NCBI GenBank assembly: GCA_051453625.1
Contig: JBOZIK010000001.1
Location: 183,210,780-183,274,779, forward strand
Length of the DNA: 64,000 nt
Direction: 5' to 3'
DNA from: Welwitschia mirabilis
Taxonomy: Eukaryota > Gnetophyta > Gnetopsida > Welwitschiales
Shown: positions 47,255 through 58,524 of the stretch, in pieces
Layout: the number at the start of each line of letters is the position of its first letter
Numbering within the stretch: position 1 is the first letter of the stretch
Made by a program: the position numbers and the translations under genes
The notes under the pieces: generated by a model
What the model was told of the DNA's origin: nothing
The model's input: only the letters and a program-made list of their open reading frames with translations
The model's database searches: none

Positions 47255-48309
47255 TTAGTTTAATTCCTCCTCCTCTTCTTCCTCCACAACTTCTTCTTTA
47301 GAATTTAGGTTTACTTCCTCTTCCTCTCTTTTGGCTACTTTTTGTGTATAGCTACCAGCTTCTTCAGAAGTATTCACTACCTTGTACCTTACTATGATAA
47401 GAGCCTCTTTCATGTGCCTTGTACAAGGATCTAATCTCTTTAGGAGACGATTTCTTAGGAGAAACAAACTTAAAAGATTTCTTAAATCTAATAAAAATAT
47501 GTATGTGAGAAAATGTTTCATGCCCAATCATAGACATAGTGGTTAAAGTTTCTAAGTTTGAGTGCAACTAGACTCTAAAATAACGACAAATATTTGTAAA
47601 GAAATCAAAGTAAGGAAGAGTTCTAGTCTTGTGATACTTCAATTAAGAAATCCTACTTTTTAACATAATGGCAAAAGCATTAATAAAATGCCCAATTTCC
47701 ATCAAATACAATAAATAGGCTCTATAGTTAAAGCTCTGATCACAATAACCCACCAAAGGTAAGAAATTATAAGTAAAACCCAAATGAAAAAAAAAAGTGA
47801 TACTTTGGGGTAAGGTAAGAGGTGGAGATGGTGTTTTTCTATTGAGTAAACTTACCACAAAGCTCCCTAGTGTCCTCTACTTTATCCTCCATGGAATCAC
47901 ATATGGGTTAAGACTTCTCATAATCTCATATAGGGGGATTTATAAGGGAGACTATGAGATCTACAATAACTCTAATCCTTCTCCCTAAAATGAGGGTTAT
48001 TAAGATAGAAGAGTTAGCATCAAAAGAGGCATTACAATAAAACATTCTAGTGAGGAAAGGGTAGGCTATGTTTGAGATATTAAAAAAGTAAGACAAATTA
48101 AGCTCATTTAACAATATTACCACATCTCTTAGTTTCCTAAGCTTTTTAGAAGAAACAAGTCTTTCCTGACAGATAGGATTTTTCTCAAACTATTCTATGA
48201 ACTTTTTTAGAGCCTTATCTGACATTCTAGAGTAGAAATACCATGGATCCTTTCTTGCTAACTCCTTCTGACAAGATCTCCTTGAGGGATCCTCTATCAT
48301 TATAAGCAT
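47255..48309 (-). pseudogene. third ORF of copia family, most complete minus-strand copy (C2)
   Basis: About 350 codons. A possible start is the ATG at 48307-48309, in frame with CQKELARKDPWYFYSRMSDK; an alternative is the ATG at 48223-48225 (MSDKALKKF). Then come CQERLVSSKKLRKLRDVV, LLNELNLSYFF, PFLTRMFYCNASFDANSS, YHFFLHLGFTYNFLPLVGYC, LKYHKTRTLPYFDFFTNICR, and an acidic C-terminus EEEEEELN before the stop at 47255. Stops and at least one frameshift near 47450. Order, length and acidic tail are the same as in C1's copy (60617-61822). This is not gag or pol; an env-like or plant-transposon-type accessory protein is the best guess, without proof of function. Confidence 0.75.
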
Positions 48310-48489
48310 ATGGCACTTTCTAAAGATAAAAAACTTAAGAGAAATAAATAGATCTAAGAGAAATAGATGGATATATGTGAATTAAAAAGATTAGGGCTTT
48401 ACAATATTTTATAAAGGAGGGCGATCAAGTCATATTTAAGAAAAAAATCAGGTCCACTATCTTAACTTCCACACTATAACCCTATAAGT

Positions 48490-48700
48490 CCAGTCAACTA
48501 AGTTATGACTTAATCGACTTAATCAGACCTTGGTTATAAAAATTTTTAAGTTCGGTCAATCATATCTAAAGATCCAGTTAACCCAACTGAATTCATGTTA
48601 ATCTAGGAAAGACTGGGCGACCGAATGAAAATATGATCGACTGACCAGATCTGGTCAACCAAATGTAAGATCTAATTAACCGCTCTACCTTCAGTCGAAG
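48490..48700 (-). repeat. phased GTCGAC-type motif array between pol and third ORF (C2)
   Basis: Degenerate copies at 48493, 48513, 48555, 48577, 48616, 48636, 48654, 48675 and 48694, mostly 19-22 bases apart in pairs. The last overlaps the pol stop. The same motif fills the LTRs. The equivalent spacer of C1 (60280-60413) has copies at 60280, 60304 and 60325. Confidence 0.65.
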
Positions 48701-50430
48701 GATGGAAAGACAACCCCCAACTTGCTATGAAGTCTCACAAAACTATTAGAGTTCAGGGGTTTTGTGAAAATATTAGCAAGTTGTCAATAAGTTTGAATAA
48801 AATTCATTGAAATATTGCCTTTTTCTACTTGATCTTTAAGGAAATGATGTCTTAATCTGATGTGTTTAGTTCTAGAATGTTGAATAGGGTTCTTTAAGAT
48901 ATTAAGTACACTTGTATTATCATAAAAGATTAGAACCTATTCAAAATCTACTCCAAAGTCTTTGATCATTTCCTTCATCCAAAGAAGATGGATGCAACAA
49001 CTCCTTATAGATATACGTTCTGCTTCTGCTATAGAAAGGTAGATAGAGTTTTGCTTCTTACTTGCCCNNNNNNNNNNNNNNNNNNNNNNNNNNNNNNNNN
49101 NNNNNNNNNNNNNNNNNNNNNNNNNNNNNNNNNNNNNNNNNNNNNNNNNNNNNNNNNNNNNNNNNNNAAAATTCACCCCAAGGTCTTTGAGCATTTCCTT
49201 CATCCAAAGAAGATGGGTACAATAATTCCTTGCTACTATATATTCTACTTCCACTATTGAGAGAGTTTTGCTTCTTACTTGCCCATCCTACCAAACATGA
49301 TTCTCAGAGAAAACAATTTTCACTAGTGCTTTTTTTATCATCTTTACACACAACCCAATCTACATTACTAAAACCTGTAAGTTCAAATAATATTTCTATA
49401 GGATACCATAATCCATATTCACTTGTCCCTTTTATGTATCTTATAATTCTTTTAATAAGTTGAAGGTGTGATTCCTTTGGTTGAGTTTGATATCAAGCAC
49501 ACACGGTAATACTGAATATTGTATCAAGTCCATTTATGGTTAGATATAATAGACTTCGTGTTATGCTCCTATAAAGTTTTTGATATAAAGATTTTCCATG
49601 TTCATCTAAACTAATCTTAAAATAAGTTGACATAGGTGTATCAGTTGATTTTGCATTTTCTAGTCTAAATCATTTGATCAAGTCCCTTGTGTATTTGGAT
49701 TGAGATATAAAAATTCCATGTTTTGTTTGTTTGATTTGAAGACTAAAAAACATTCAAACTTCACCTAACATACTCATTTTAAAATGTATTATCAGAATGC
49801 TAGTGAATTATTTTGAGAGAAATTTGTTTGAGGCTCTAAAACTTAAGTCATTTATATAGATTTGAATGATAATAAAATTCTTCTTAAGATTTTTTACAAA
49901 CAATGTTTTATCCATAGCTTTATGAGTATAACCATTTTCATTGAAAAACGTAGCTAGTTTTTAATACCAAGTCCTTGGAGCTTTTTTTAATTCATATAAG
50001 GCCTTTTTGAGTCTATGCACATGGTTTGATTTGTATGGATCTATAAAACCTTAAGGTTGTTCCACATAAACTTCTTCATTGAGAGTTCTATTCAGAAAAG
50101 CACTTTTCACATCAATCTAATAAAATTTAATGTTTTTAAAGGCTGTGTATGATAGAAACATTCTAATACTATTTAATCTAGCTATTGGAGCAAAAGTGTT
50201 AATCCACATCTATTACTTCAATCTAGCTATAACCTTGGGCCACTAATCTTGCCTTGTTCTTAACCACATTATTTTATTCATCATAGGCGTTCTTAAAAAT
50301 TCATTTCCTTCTAATAAAAGTTTTGTCCTTTGGTATTTCTACAAGTTTATAAACATCATTTCTTTTGAATTGTTGAAGCTCATCTAGCATAGCCATCATC
50401 CATTCTTTATGGGATTCTGCCTCTTTAAAC
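48691..50430 (-). pseudogene. Ty1/copia RT and RNase H remnant (C2)
   Basis: Minus strand from about 50430: MLDELQQFKRNDV-type start, KARLVAQGYS, a MDVKSAFLN-like segment, EVYVEQP, HVHRLKKALYELKKAPRTWY, then IYINDLSF with YIND at 49847-49858, where active enzymes have YVDD. RNase H follows with ASKKQNS and SIAEAE segments on both sides of the gap 49068-49167. The end is LANIFTKPLNSNSFVRLHSK and a stop at 48691-48693. The two RNase H pieces around the gap (48937-49067 and 49168-49294) overlap in content but differ in many bases. Confidence 0.85.
49068..49167. other. gap (100 N) with diverged duplicate flanks
   Basis: Both flanks encode the same RNase H segment, at visibly lower identity than at the other duplicated gap edges. 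Confidence 0.85.
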
Positions 50431-50699
50431 TTTTTAGGTTTAATTTGAAAGATATAATAAATGTTGGCACAGAAATTTTTAAGAGAGTTTCTTATTCAAA
50501 TTTTTAAGCTAACATCTCTAATGATGGACTCTAAAATATGATTTTTAGCTCTTTAAATTTTTTGAGGAGTAACCTCTTGAGATGGCTCTTCTTCCTTTTT
50601 AGTTATTACTTCTTTTATTATGGAAGTTCTTGGACTTATATTTTCTTCATCATTTAAAAGAAAAAGTCTTATGCTAAAATCATCTCTTTAAACATTTAT

Positions 50700-51780
50700 A
50701 GATTCTTTCACTATCAGACTTCATTTAGTAAACACTCGATAGGCTCTATTTCTAGTTCAGTATCCTAAAAAGATTGTTTCATTAGCTTTTAACTCAAATT
50801 TTCTCAAGTGTTCTCTCTCTTACAAAACAAAGAACTTACTTCCAAAGATTTTAAAATATAAAACATTTATTTTATTACTTTTCAATTGTAGGGAGTTTTA
50901 TCCATACCTAGTCTTAGATAGACTCTATTTAGAATATAGCAAGCAGTGCTTACTACTTTAGCCTAAACAGTTTTAGGAATCTCCTTATCATTCAACATTG
51001 ATCTAGCCATTTCTTGAAGGACTCAATTTTTTTTCTCAACAATTCTAGTTTTTTGAGGAGTCTTTGGCACTGAGAATTAGTGTTCTATACCATTATCTAC
51101 ATAATACTTTTCAAAAATATGGTTTTCATGTTCTCCTTCATGATCACTTCTTTTTTTTTTTTATTGTGTATCCTTTTTTATTTTGGATTTTGTTATAAAT
51201 CTTAACATAACTTTTATAAGTTTAGCTTTGTTTCCTAAAAAAGTAACCCAAGTAAATCTAGAGTAGTCATCAATCATAGTTAAGAAATAATGTTTTCCTC
51301 CTACCCTTTTAGTTTGGGCTATATTCGCCAAGTTCATGTGGATGATTTTAAGAGGCATTATTGTGAAGACTAGATTTTTACTTTTGTTAGAAGTCCTAAC
51401 TTATTTTTCTTTTTAACAAACATCACAAAGCCCATGTTTTTCAATGTTAATCTTGAGATTCTTTTCATAATTTTCTTTTTAATCATTATTTTTAGATGAT
51501 CATAATTTACTTATCCTAATCATTGGTACCATAGTCCTTTTTGATTTACATGACAAAAATAACAAGCAGATAAAGACTAATTGATACTGTAAACATTATC
51601 TATTCTATTTGCCTTAAGAAGAATATCATTCTTTTTTCCATGTCTAACTTCACACCTTTTACTATTAAAAATGACTCTGTGATCTTTATCACAAATTTGA
51701 CTAATACTTAGAAAATTATGCTTAAGACCATTCATATATAAAACTTCATTAATCTTAGGCATGTTACCTTCATCGATGCT
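50700..51780 (-). pseudogene. Ty1/copia integrase remnant (C2)
   Basis: Minus-strand 51577-51762 gives the pre-integrase segment VLYMNGLKHNFLSISQICDK. 51161-51358 gives the start of the catalytic core, IIHMNLANIAQ, where HMD should hold the first catalytic aspartate (here Asn), then GGKHYFLTMIDDYSRFTWVT. The DD35E glutamate region is decayed. Frameshifts separate the pieces. Confidence 0.82.
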
Positions 51781-51867
51781 TTAAATTTCTTTGATCTTTG
51801 CTTTTTTATTGTCATCAAATGTAACTTCTTCTTCATCAAAGTCATCTAGATGTTAGAATCTTAATTT

Positions 51868-51900
51868 GTCACCTATCATGTGTCGAGAGCAACCACTATC
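51868..51900 (-). pseudogene. Ty1/copia protease active site (C2)
   Basis: The minus strand reads YFDSGCSRHMIGD. This D-S-G-C-S-R-H-M motif is typical of plant copia protease and is intact here, although the surrounding frame is broken. It lies between gag and integrase as expected. Confidence 0.85.
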
Positions 51901-52575
51901 AAAGTACTAGCTAGTTTCATTTGATACTTTAAAAGCTATTTAGATCAAAAGAATTTTTAAATTGTTAGCGCTTACCTACTTTGTCCATTTGGACTATTGT
52001 GATATACATCCCCTTAGAATAAATTTAAAAGAAAAAGTACTAACAAAATTTGAAAAAAGAGTTAACTTTCTAGCATTACAAAATAATTTAGAATGAACTG
52101 ATTTTCCACAAAAATGACTTATAATTTTTAACACATAATTATTTTGTCATGTTACTTGATTTAACTAATTTTGAGGCCTTTAAGAAATGAATCCAATACC
52201 TTTCTTATCATGAATCAGTCTTCATATTCCAAGTATCTATTCTAATTTATTTAAACTATTTGAAAATTTATTCACAAAATGGGATAAGCTTTTTACCTCT
52301 TGAGTAAGCTTGAAGTTCTCAGTTTGAACCATCCTATACTTTGTTTCCAACTCTTCCTTTTTCTTCACTAGAACCTTTACTATCTTATTTATATCATTGG
52401 TTTATTTTGCCAATTTTTCACACTCTGAGTAAAGCTCTTGACATGTATCTTTAAGCTTCTTTTGATCTTCTTCAATAAGATATAGATCATCTGGTTCTAA
52501 TGAGCAAGGCATGTTCTTTATAAGAGGGACTATTACCATGAAAGAAAGTCTTTAGTCTCCATCTTACCCTTAGCT

Positions 52576-53550
52576 TTAGCTACTATTATCTTCTTCATCT
52601 ACATTATCTGATATATTAATGAAGGATGATGTCTTTGATTTCATTTGATCTCTTCTATTGTTTAAACATTCGTTTGTAACATGTCCATATACCTTATAAG
52701 CATAGCATTGAATCTCCTTTCCTTTTTCTTGATCTTTTCTAAGTTTGGAATGACCCATTTTTAATCCTCTGCTTGGTTTACCTTTTTTCTTTCTTCTGTG
52801 TAATAACTTTTTAAATCTCCTTACCAAAAGAGCAACCTTATCTTCATCAAGGCTTTTGTCTAATTTTTGAGATTTATATTTTTCTTGTGGACTTTTCAAA
52901 GTAAGATTTTTCTTTTTATCTTTAGTAAACTTTAACTCATAGGTTTGAAGATTACCTTGAAGTTCCTTAAGTGTCATTTAATTGATATTCTTGCTTTCTT
53001 CAATGGCTGTGACCTTTGTCTTAAAGCATTTTGAAAGAAATCTTAAAACTTTTCAAACAACCTTTATTCATACATTCTCTCGCCTAGACTTACCGTAGAA
53101 TTTACAATGTCTATCAGTCCAGAAAATAATTTTTGTGAAGTCTCTTCTTCATCCATGTGAATGTCTTCAAAATTGGAAATAAGCATCTATAACTTCACCT
53201 GCTTTATAGTAGATGTTCTTTCATGTGCTATTTCAAGAATATCCCAAGCATCCTTTTGAATTCATCTACACATACTGCACAAAAAATAGCATTAAGAGCA
53301 TGGGCATCTAAGATACCCTTGGCTTTGTCTTTGGGATCCATTGATCATGATATTTTTCTACCACTATGATGGTTTCATTTATATTGATTTTGGATAGTAT
53401 ATGCATGATGTATCTATTGTAAATTACCTCCTCTATTTCTACATTTAAGGATCTAAGAAAAATTCTTATACGAGCCTTCTAGTAGATATAGTTTATCCCA
53501 TCAAACATGGGTGATCTTCCGATAGAAAAGCTATCTAAAGGATTAGTCAT
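52576..53550 (-). pseudogene. Ty1/copia gag remnant (C2)
   Basis: Start at the ATG 53548-53550 (MTNPLDSFSIGRSPMFDG), matching the start of C1 gag. The open run 52576-52977 contains ELQGNLQTYELKF, a Lys/Arg-rich stretch FKKLLHRRKKKGKPSRG, and the zinc knuckle as CYAYKVYGHVTNEC, in which the second cysteine is tyrosine. An acidic stretch DNVDEEDNSS follows. Gag would package element RNA; zinc binding is lost. Confidence 0.85.
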
Positions 53551-53601
53551 AGTTAAGGTTTAGGATTCTAGATCTATTAGGATCTATTAGTGACATACCT
53601 A

Positions 53602-53613
53602 GCTCTGATATCA
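53602..53613 (-). other. primer-binding site of C2 (initiator tRNA-Met)
   Basis: The minus strand reads tgatatcagagc, 11 of 12 matches to the standard plant copia site. It is two bases from the LTR edge. Confidence 0.88.
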
Positions 53614-53615
53614 AA

Positions 53616-54867
53616 TAAAGGATCTATAACCCTAGAGGAGGGGTGAATTTGATTTAAAAATCAAACACACTTAGAATTTATTTTCACAAATATTGAAAAC
53701 AAAAGGATATTTATGCATATGAAATACCAAAATTAATCTGAAAGAAAAATAACTGAAAGTACAAAATATCAATAGAGATAGACCCATGATTTATAGTGGT
53801 TCAGGAAACCTCCTACTCTACTCTCAGTTATTAGCTTCTATTAAAGCTTGATCTGAATCTTTGTTAATCACATTCCAGGTATTTTAGGTTTGCCTGTAAA
53901 CTTTTACAATCAAATTTTTCAGAGGCTCAGTATCAATCTTTAGAAAGAATACTTTTCGATGATAATAATGTGTTGTAATGCATAGATTCCACCAAATCTA
54001 AAGTACAATAATGATATTACTAAACTGCTTGAAATGATATCATAATCCATATACATACAGTGCAAACTGATTGATCAAAGTACTGATGATCATAAAAGAC
54101 ATTTGTTCATTTTTTATTAGACAAAAGATATGTCAAAAATTTTTGTAGTGATTTTAACATTTGAAAAATATATAGGAGATACATTTTATAGTTTTCTAGG
54201 TAAACTAGATTTTATAAGATAGAAACAAAAGGGTAATGACTAGAAAAATCTCATTTCTGTCATGACTAGTTAAACCCTCGAAATGTTCAGTCAACCCCAT
54301 TAAGTGTCTTCATTAAAGTTAATCATTTCCATCTTCTTCCAGTCGATCTAATATTCTTACATCTCCGGGTCTAGTCGACCCCTCAGGAATCTAGTTGACC
54401 GCATGTCCGGTCAACCACATTTTGGTCTAATTAATCCCATGTGTAGAAAAATGTAGAATAACATTTTTTAACCCACATCTGGTCAAACCCTTAGTAATCC
54501 AGTCAACCCTTTGATTACAAGATATGAAAACATTTCACTCTAGGTCTGGTTGACCCTTATGAATCCGGCCAATCCCTTAATGATCAGATGTAATAAATTT
54601 ATTACACAGGCTTATTCGACCCCTTAAGAATCTAGTCCACTCCTCAGTAATCTGTCTTTAATGCTTCTTAGTATAGGTTCAGTTAACTCCTTAAGAATCC
54701 AGTTAACCCTTTGAGAGTTTAAAACTTATCAGGTTTAGGTAAGATTTATGACAAACATTTGTTATTTTTAACCTACAAGAATTAATATTTTCTGCAAAGA
54801 ATACACCACATTTTACTATACCACAAGATGTTAGTTTAATATCAACTTGTCAAGTTATAACTTAATA
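53616..54867 (-). repeat. copia LTR D (5' LTR of C2)
   Basis: 1252 bases, no gap. Left edge adjoins the PBS; the right edge cttaata is followed by gattc (54868-54872), matching aattc before the inverted LTRs A and B on the far side of the nest. It contains ccctagaggaggggtgaat close to the PBS and the densest GTCGAC-type array. Confidence 0.88.
54269..54707 (-). repeat. paired GTCGAC-type motif array in LTR D
   Basis: Eight pairs, starts at 54269/54290, 54318/54342, 54374/54394, 54410/54430, 54482/54502, 54549/54568, 54615/54635 and 54682/54702. The gap within pairs is 19-24, mostly 20 bases. The last four pairs recur every 66-67 bases. Typical unit: gtcgacccctcaggaatc followed by tagttgacc. 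Most copies differ from gtcgac by CpG-type changes (gtcaac, gttgac, gttaac). Confidence 0.8.
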
Positions 54868-55657
54868 GATTCTAGATGAGATCACCTAGACTGAGTAATA
54901 TAAAGAACTCATGTCGACTAGAAGAAAATGGGGTCAATCGACTTCAGTAATAGTAGTCAATGAGGTCAACCGGATGCTTTAAGGATTCGACCAATTGTAA
55001 TGAAAAGAAACTTTGTAGCCTATCTTCTAGCTATTATCTCTTTAGTTTTAACTGTTGGAGTATCAAATTCATTTGTAAATCATAAAATCTATGTTCTATA
55101 TAAGCCATATAAATCAAAATCTTCAAGGAAATTTTTAAAAAGGACCAAAAAGAATAGGCACTCTTTTTTACTATCGAGTTCTTAATCAAACAGACTACAC
55201 TGTACATACTTAGGCTTCTGAACTTGCTTTTAGATAACGTATTTCTAACTTTGTTGTATTTTAGATCTAGTTAAGTTAGTGCATTCTGATATGCTATTGT
55301 CACCGCAAGTTTTGCTCTATAAATGTTGAGATTTAGCCTCAAAACGTTCATCTATAAAGATCATAAGTTAACTTGAGAAACTTTAAAAGAAAGCAACAAG
55401 GATCTAAATTAGCTTAGGATTGAAGCTGAATTATGAGAGTGAAGTAGGAGGTTTCTCAAATCAGTATAAATTGTGTGTCTAGTAATCGTCTTTGGTATTT
55501 TCTATTCTCAGTTATTTTCATATTCCTTTGTTTGATCTTATTTAAAATAGATTAGTCCATTAATTTAAATGCTCAAATATTTTTAATCATTTTTTAGAGG
55601 GTAATATTTAAATTATAAATCATATTTATCTCACTCTTTAGGATTATAGATCTTACA
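54868..55657 (+). repeat. C1 5' LTR, right part
   Basis: Continues the LTR broken at 28157; compare 62667-62776 in the 3' LTR (gggatcaactagaataag against gagatcacctagactgag, then taaagaactca in both). Ends tcttaca at 55657, two bases before the PBS. The small frame at 55000-55185 inside it shows no domain. Confidence 0.85.
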
Positions 55658-55659
55658 TT

Positions 55660-55671
55660 TAATATTAGAGT
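55660..55671 (+). other. primer-binding site of C1, decayed
   Basis: taatattagagt against tggtatcagagc: four differences, all G-to-A or C-to-T. The position, two bases after the LTR, is as in C2. Confidence 0.75.
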
Positions 55672-55723
55672 GAAGTTGAGTTATTTGTAGATCCTCACAG
55701 ATCTTGACTTCTAAACCCTAGCT

Positions 55724-57130
55724 ATGAGTAATCCTGTTGATGACCTCTCTATCAAAAGATCACCTATGTCTAACAGAACTAACTATGCTTATTGGAAGGC
55801 ATGAATGAAAATCTTTCTTAGATATCTTAAGATAGATATTGAGGAGATTATCTATAATGGATAATGGTATCTCCATAATTATCGAGAAACTTCGAGACTA
55901 ATGAACCCCTATTAATAAGGCAAAAGCAACTACAAATGTCTATGCTCTTAATGCTATTTTTTTTGTTGTTTATGTAGATGAATTTTAGAGGATAGTTAAT
56001 TGTCAACATGCCAAGAAAGCTTGGAACATACTTGAAATAGCTCATGAAGGAACATCCACCATAAAATAGTCAAAGATACAGAGGCTTATCTTGAAGTTTG
56101 AAGATATTTTCATGGAAGAATAAGAAACTCTACAAGAGTTCTTTGCGAGACTGACAAGTATATTAAACTCAATGACAAGTCTAAGTAAAAAGATGGATAA
56201 AGAAAAAGTGGTACAAAAAGTACTAAAATCTCTTCTAAAGCATTTTGAGCCAAAGGTCACTTTCATTAAGGAAAGTAAAAACATCAATTTAATGTCTTTA
56301 GATGAACTATAAGGTAATATTCAAACTTATAGGTTAAAGTTCTCTAAAGATTAAAAAAAAAAAAAAGCTCTTGTGTTAAAAAGTATGTAGGAAGATTCCA
56401 AATTTAAAAGATCAGATGCAGATCTTAGTAAGGATGAGGTTGCACTATTAGCAAAAATGTTTAAAAAATTCTTACACAGAAGAAAACAAGATGGTAAACC
56501 AAGCAAGGAACCCAAAAGGGATTAGTCTAAGATAAGAAAAGATCAAGAAAAAGGAAAGAAGATCTAGTGCTATGCTTGTAAAGGATATAAACATGTTGCA
56601 AATGAATGTTCTAATAATATAAGAGATTAGAGAAAATCCAAAACATTGTCATTCATTATCACTTGGAATAATGTAGATGAAGAAGAAGATTACATCTCAA
56701 GTCAAGAATCAGATGGAGATAGGAGACTTTCTTTCATGGCAATAGTTACTTCCTTAGAAAATATCTCATGCTCAACTAAATTAGATTACTTAAAGCTTGT
56801 TGAAGAAGGTTAAGAAGAGCTAGAAAACACCTACCAAGAACTTTACTCAGAATGTAAAAAGCTAGCAAATCATATCAATGAGTTAAAAAAAATAGTAAAG
56901 GCCCTAAACAAGGAAAAGAAAGAGTTAAAGGCTAAATATAAGGTGGTTCAAATAGAGAACACTGAGCTAATTTAAAAGGCACAAAGATTATCTCATTTTA
57001 TTAATAAATTTTCTAATAGTTTTAATAAATTGGAACAGATGCTTGGAGTACAAAAAGTAGTCCATAATAGAAGAGATATTAGCTTCACCTCTCTGAAACC
57101 ACCCAGCCATTCAAATAAGGTAACATGATA
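55724..57130 (+). pseudogene. Ty1/copia gag remnant (C1)
   Basis: Start at the ATG 55724 (MSNPVDDLSIKRSPMSN then NYAYWKA, the usual N-Y-x-x-W of plant copia gag). Next are LILKFEDIFMEE and MTSLSKKMDKEKVVQKVLKS, then KRSDADLSKDEVALLAKMFK and a basic patch HRRKQDGKPSKEPKRD. The zinc knuckle CYACKGYKHVANEC (56568-56609) is intact. After it: SFMAIVTSLENIS and a coiled-coil-like ELKKIVKALNKEKKELKAKY near 56880-56940. About ten in-frame stops. It is the better preserved of the two gag copies. Confidence 0.87.
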
Positions 57131-57373
57131 AAATAATTCTATTTTAAATATTATTTTTATTTTTTGTAAAAATATAGTCATTTAAAATTATTTTGCAAAT
57201 TTAGAAAGATAATGTTATTTTCAATTCTAGCTAGTATCTTTCCATTTAAATTTATTTTAATAAATTATATACAATAATAGTCCAAAAGGACTAAATGGGT
57301 AAGGGCTGACAATTTCAAAAGCATATTGATTCAAATATCATTTAAGGAATTAAATAGAACTTATTGATGTTTG

Positions 57374-57409
57374 GATAGTGGCTGCTCTTGGCACATGATA
57401 GGTGATAAA
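57374..57409 (+). pseudogene. Ty1/copia protease active site (C1)
   Basis: Reads DSGCSWHMIGDK; the family has R or S at the W position. Catalytic D-S-G is kept. The segment RTYCLDSGC-like sequence upstream is out of frame. Confidence 0.82.
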
Positions 57410-57479
57410 GCAAGATTTCAACACTTTGAAAAGCTAAAATTGAAGGCATTAAAAGCATTGATGGACGTAACATACCTGA

Positions 57480-58210
57480 AATTAATAAATTTTTATATGT
57501 GAATGATCTTAAAAATAATTTGCTTAGTATTACTCAAATTTGTGATAAAGGTTACAAAGTCATTTTTGATAGTCAAAAATGTGAATTTAGATATGGTAGA
57601 ATAAATGAAGTTCTTCTTAAAGCAAATAGAATAGACAATGTTTATAGTATTGATCAACCCTCTTCTATGTGTCATTTTATCTTATAAATCAAGAAGAGTT
57701 ATGGCACTAATGGTTAGAACACATAAACTATAACCATCTTAAAATCATCATTAAAAAGAAAATTGTGAGGAATTCCTAAGATCAATATTAATAAACATGG
57801 ATTGTGTGATACGTGTCAAAAAGGAAAATAGATCATAACCTTCACAAGAGTAAAAACTTAGTTTATTGAATAATACCACTTGGACTCATTCACATGGACT
57901 TAGTGGAACCTACCCAAACTAAGAGTATATAACGGAAATGATATTTTTTTACTATGGTCAATGACTTCTCTAGATTCACTTCGATTGCCTTTTTAGAAAA
58001 CAAGGTTGAAACCTTCACAAGTTATGTTGAAATTTATTAAAAAATCCAAAATGAAAGGGGACCACACTATTAAAAAAATTAAAATCAATCATGGAGGGGA
58101 ATTTGAAAATCATCTTTTGGAAAGATATTATATAGACAATGGTATATAACATTAGTTTTCGACCATAAAGGCTCCACAACAAAATGGCATTATAGAAAGA
58201 AAAAATCTAG
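57480..58210 (+). pseudogene. Ty1/copia integrase remnant (C1)
   Basis: NDLKNNLLSITQICDKGYKV (57499-57558) is the pre-integrase segment. The zinc-binding part shows WLEHINYNHLK and GLCDTCQKGK (57799-57828). The core starts IHMDLVEPTQ with Asp at 57897-57899, then FFTMVNDFSRF. The second motif reads INHGGEFEN near 58087 (family D is N). The third is intact as APQQNGIIERKN (58171-58206). Several frameshifts. Confidence 0.85.
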
Positions 58211-58524
58211 TCCTTTAAGAAATGGCAAAAACAATGCTAAATGAATGATAAGGAAGTACCTAAAACATTTTGGGCTAAACCAGTAAGTACTGCTTGCTAT
58301 ATTATCAACAGATTTTATCTAAGATTAGGTATAGATAAAACCTCTTATGAGCTTTAGAAAAGAAGAAAGTCAGATGTATTTATTTTAAGGTCTTTGGAAG
58401 CAAATGATTTATCTTAAAAGATAGAGAACATTTGAGCAAATTTAAATAAGGATAATGAAGTAATTCTTCTAAGATATTCAACTAGAAATAGAGCTCATGG
58501 GTATTTAACAAATGAAGTTTAATA

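Larger units (their letters stand above)
46760..54867 (-). mobile_element. Ty1/copia element C2, minus strand, interior plus 5' LTR
   Basis: Read on the minus strand: LTR D 53616-54867, PBS 53602-53613, gag from 53550, protease 51868-51900, integrase about 50700-51780, RT/RNase H down to 48691, motif-rich spacer, third ORF 47255-48309, polypurine tract 46760-46773, LTR C. It is the same family as C1 and lies inside C1's 5' LTR. Frames are broken, but the domain order is complete. Confidence 0.85.

Noticed and set aside
54269-54707. CRISPR-like array
   Set aside because: Units are degenerate and spacers are related to each other; context is a plant LTR.
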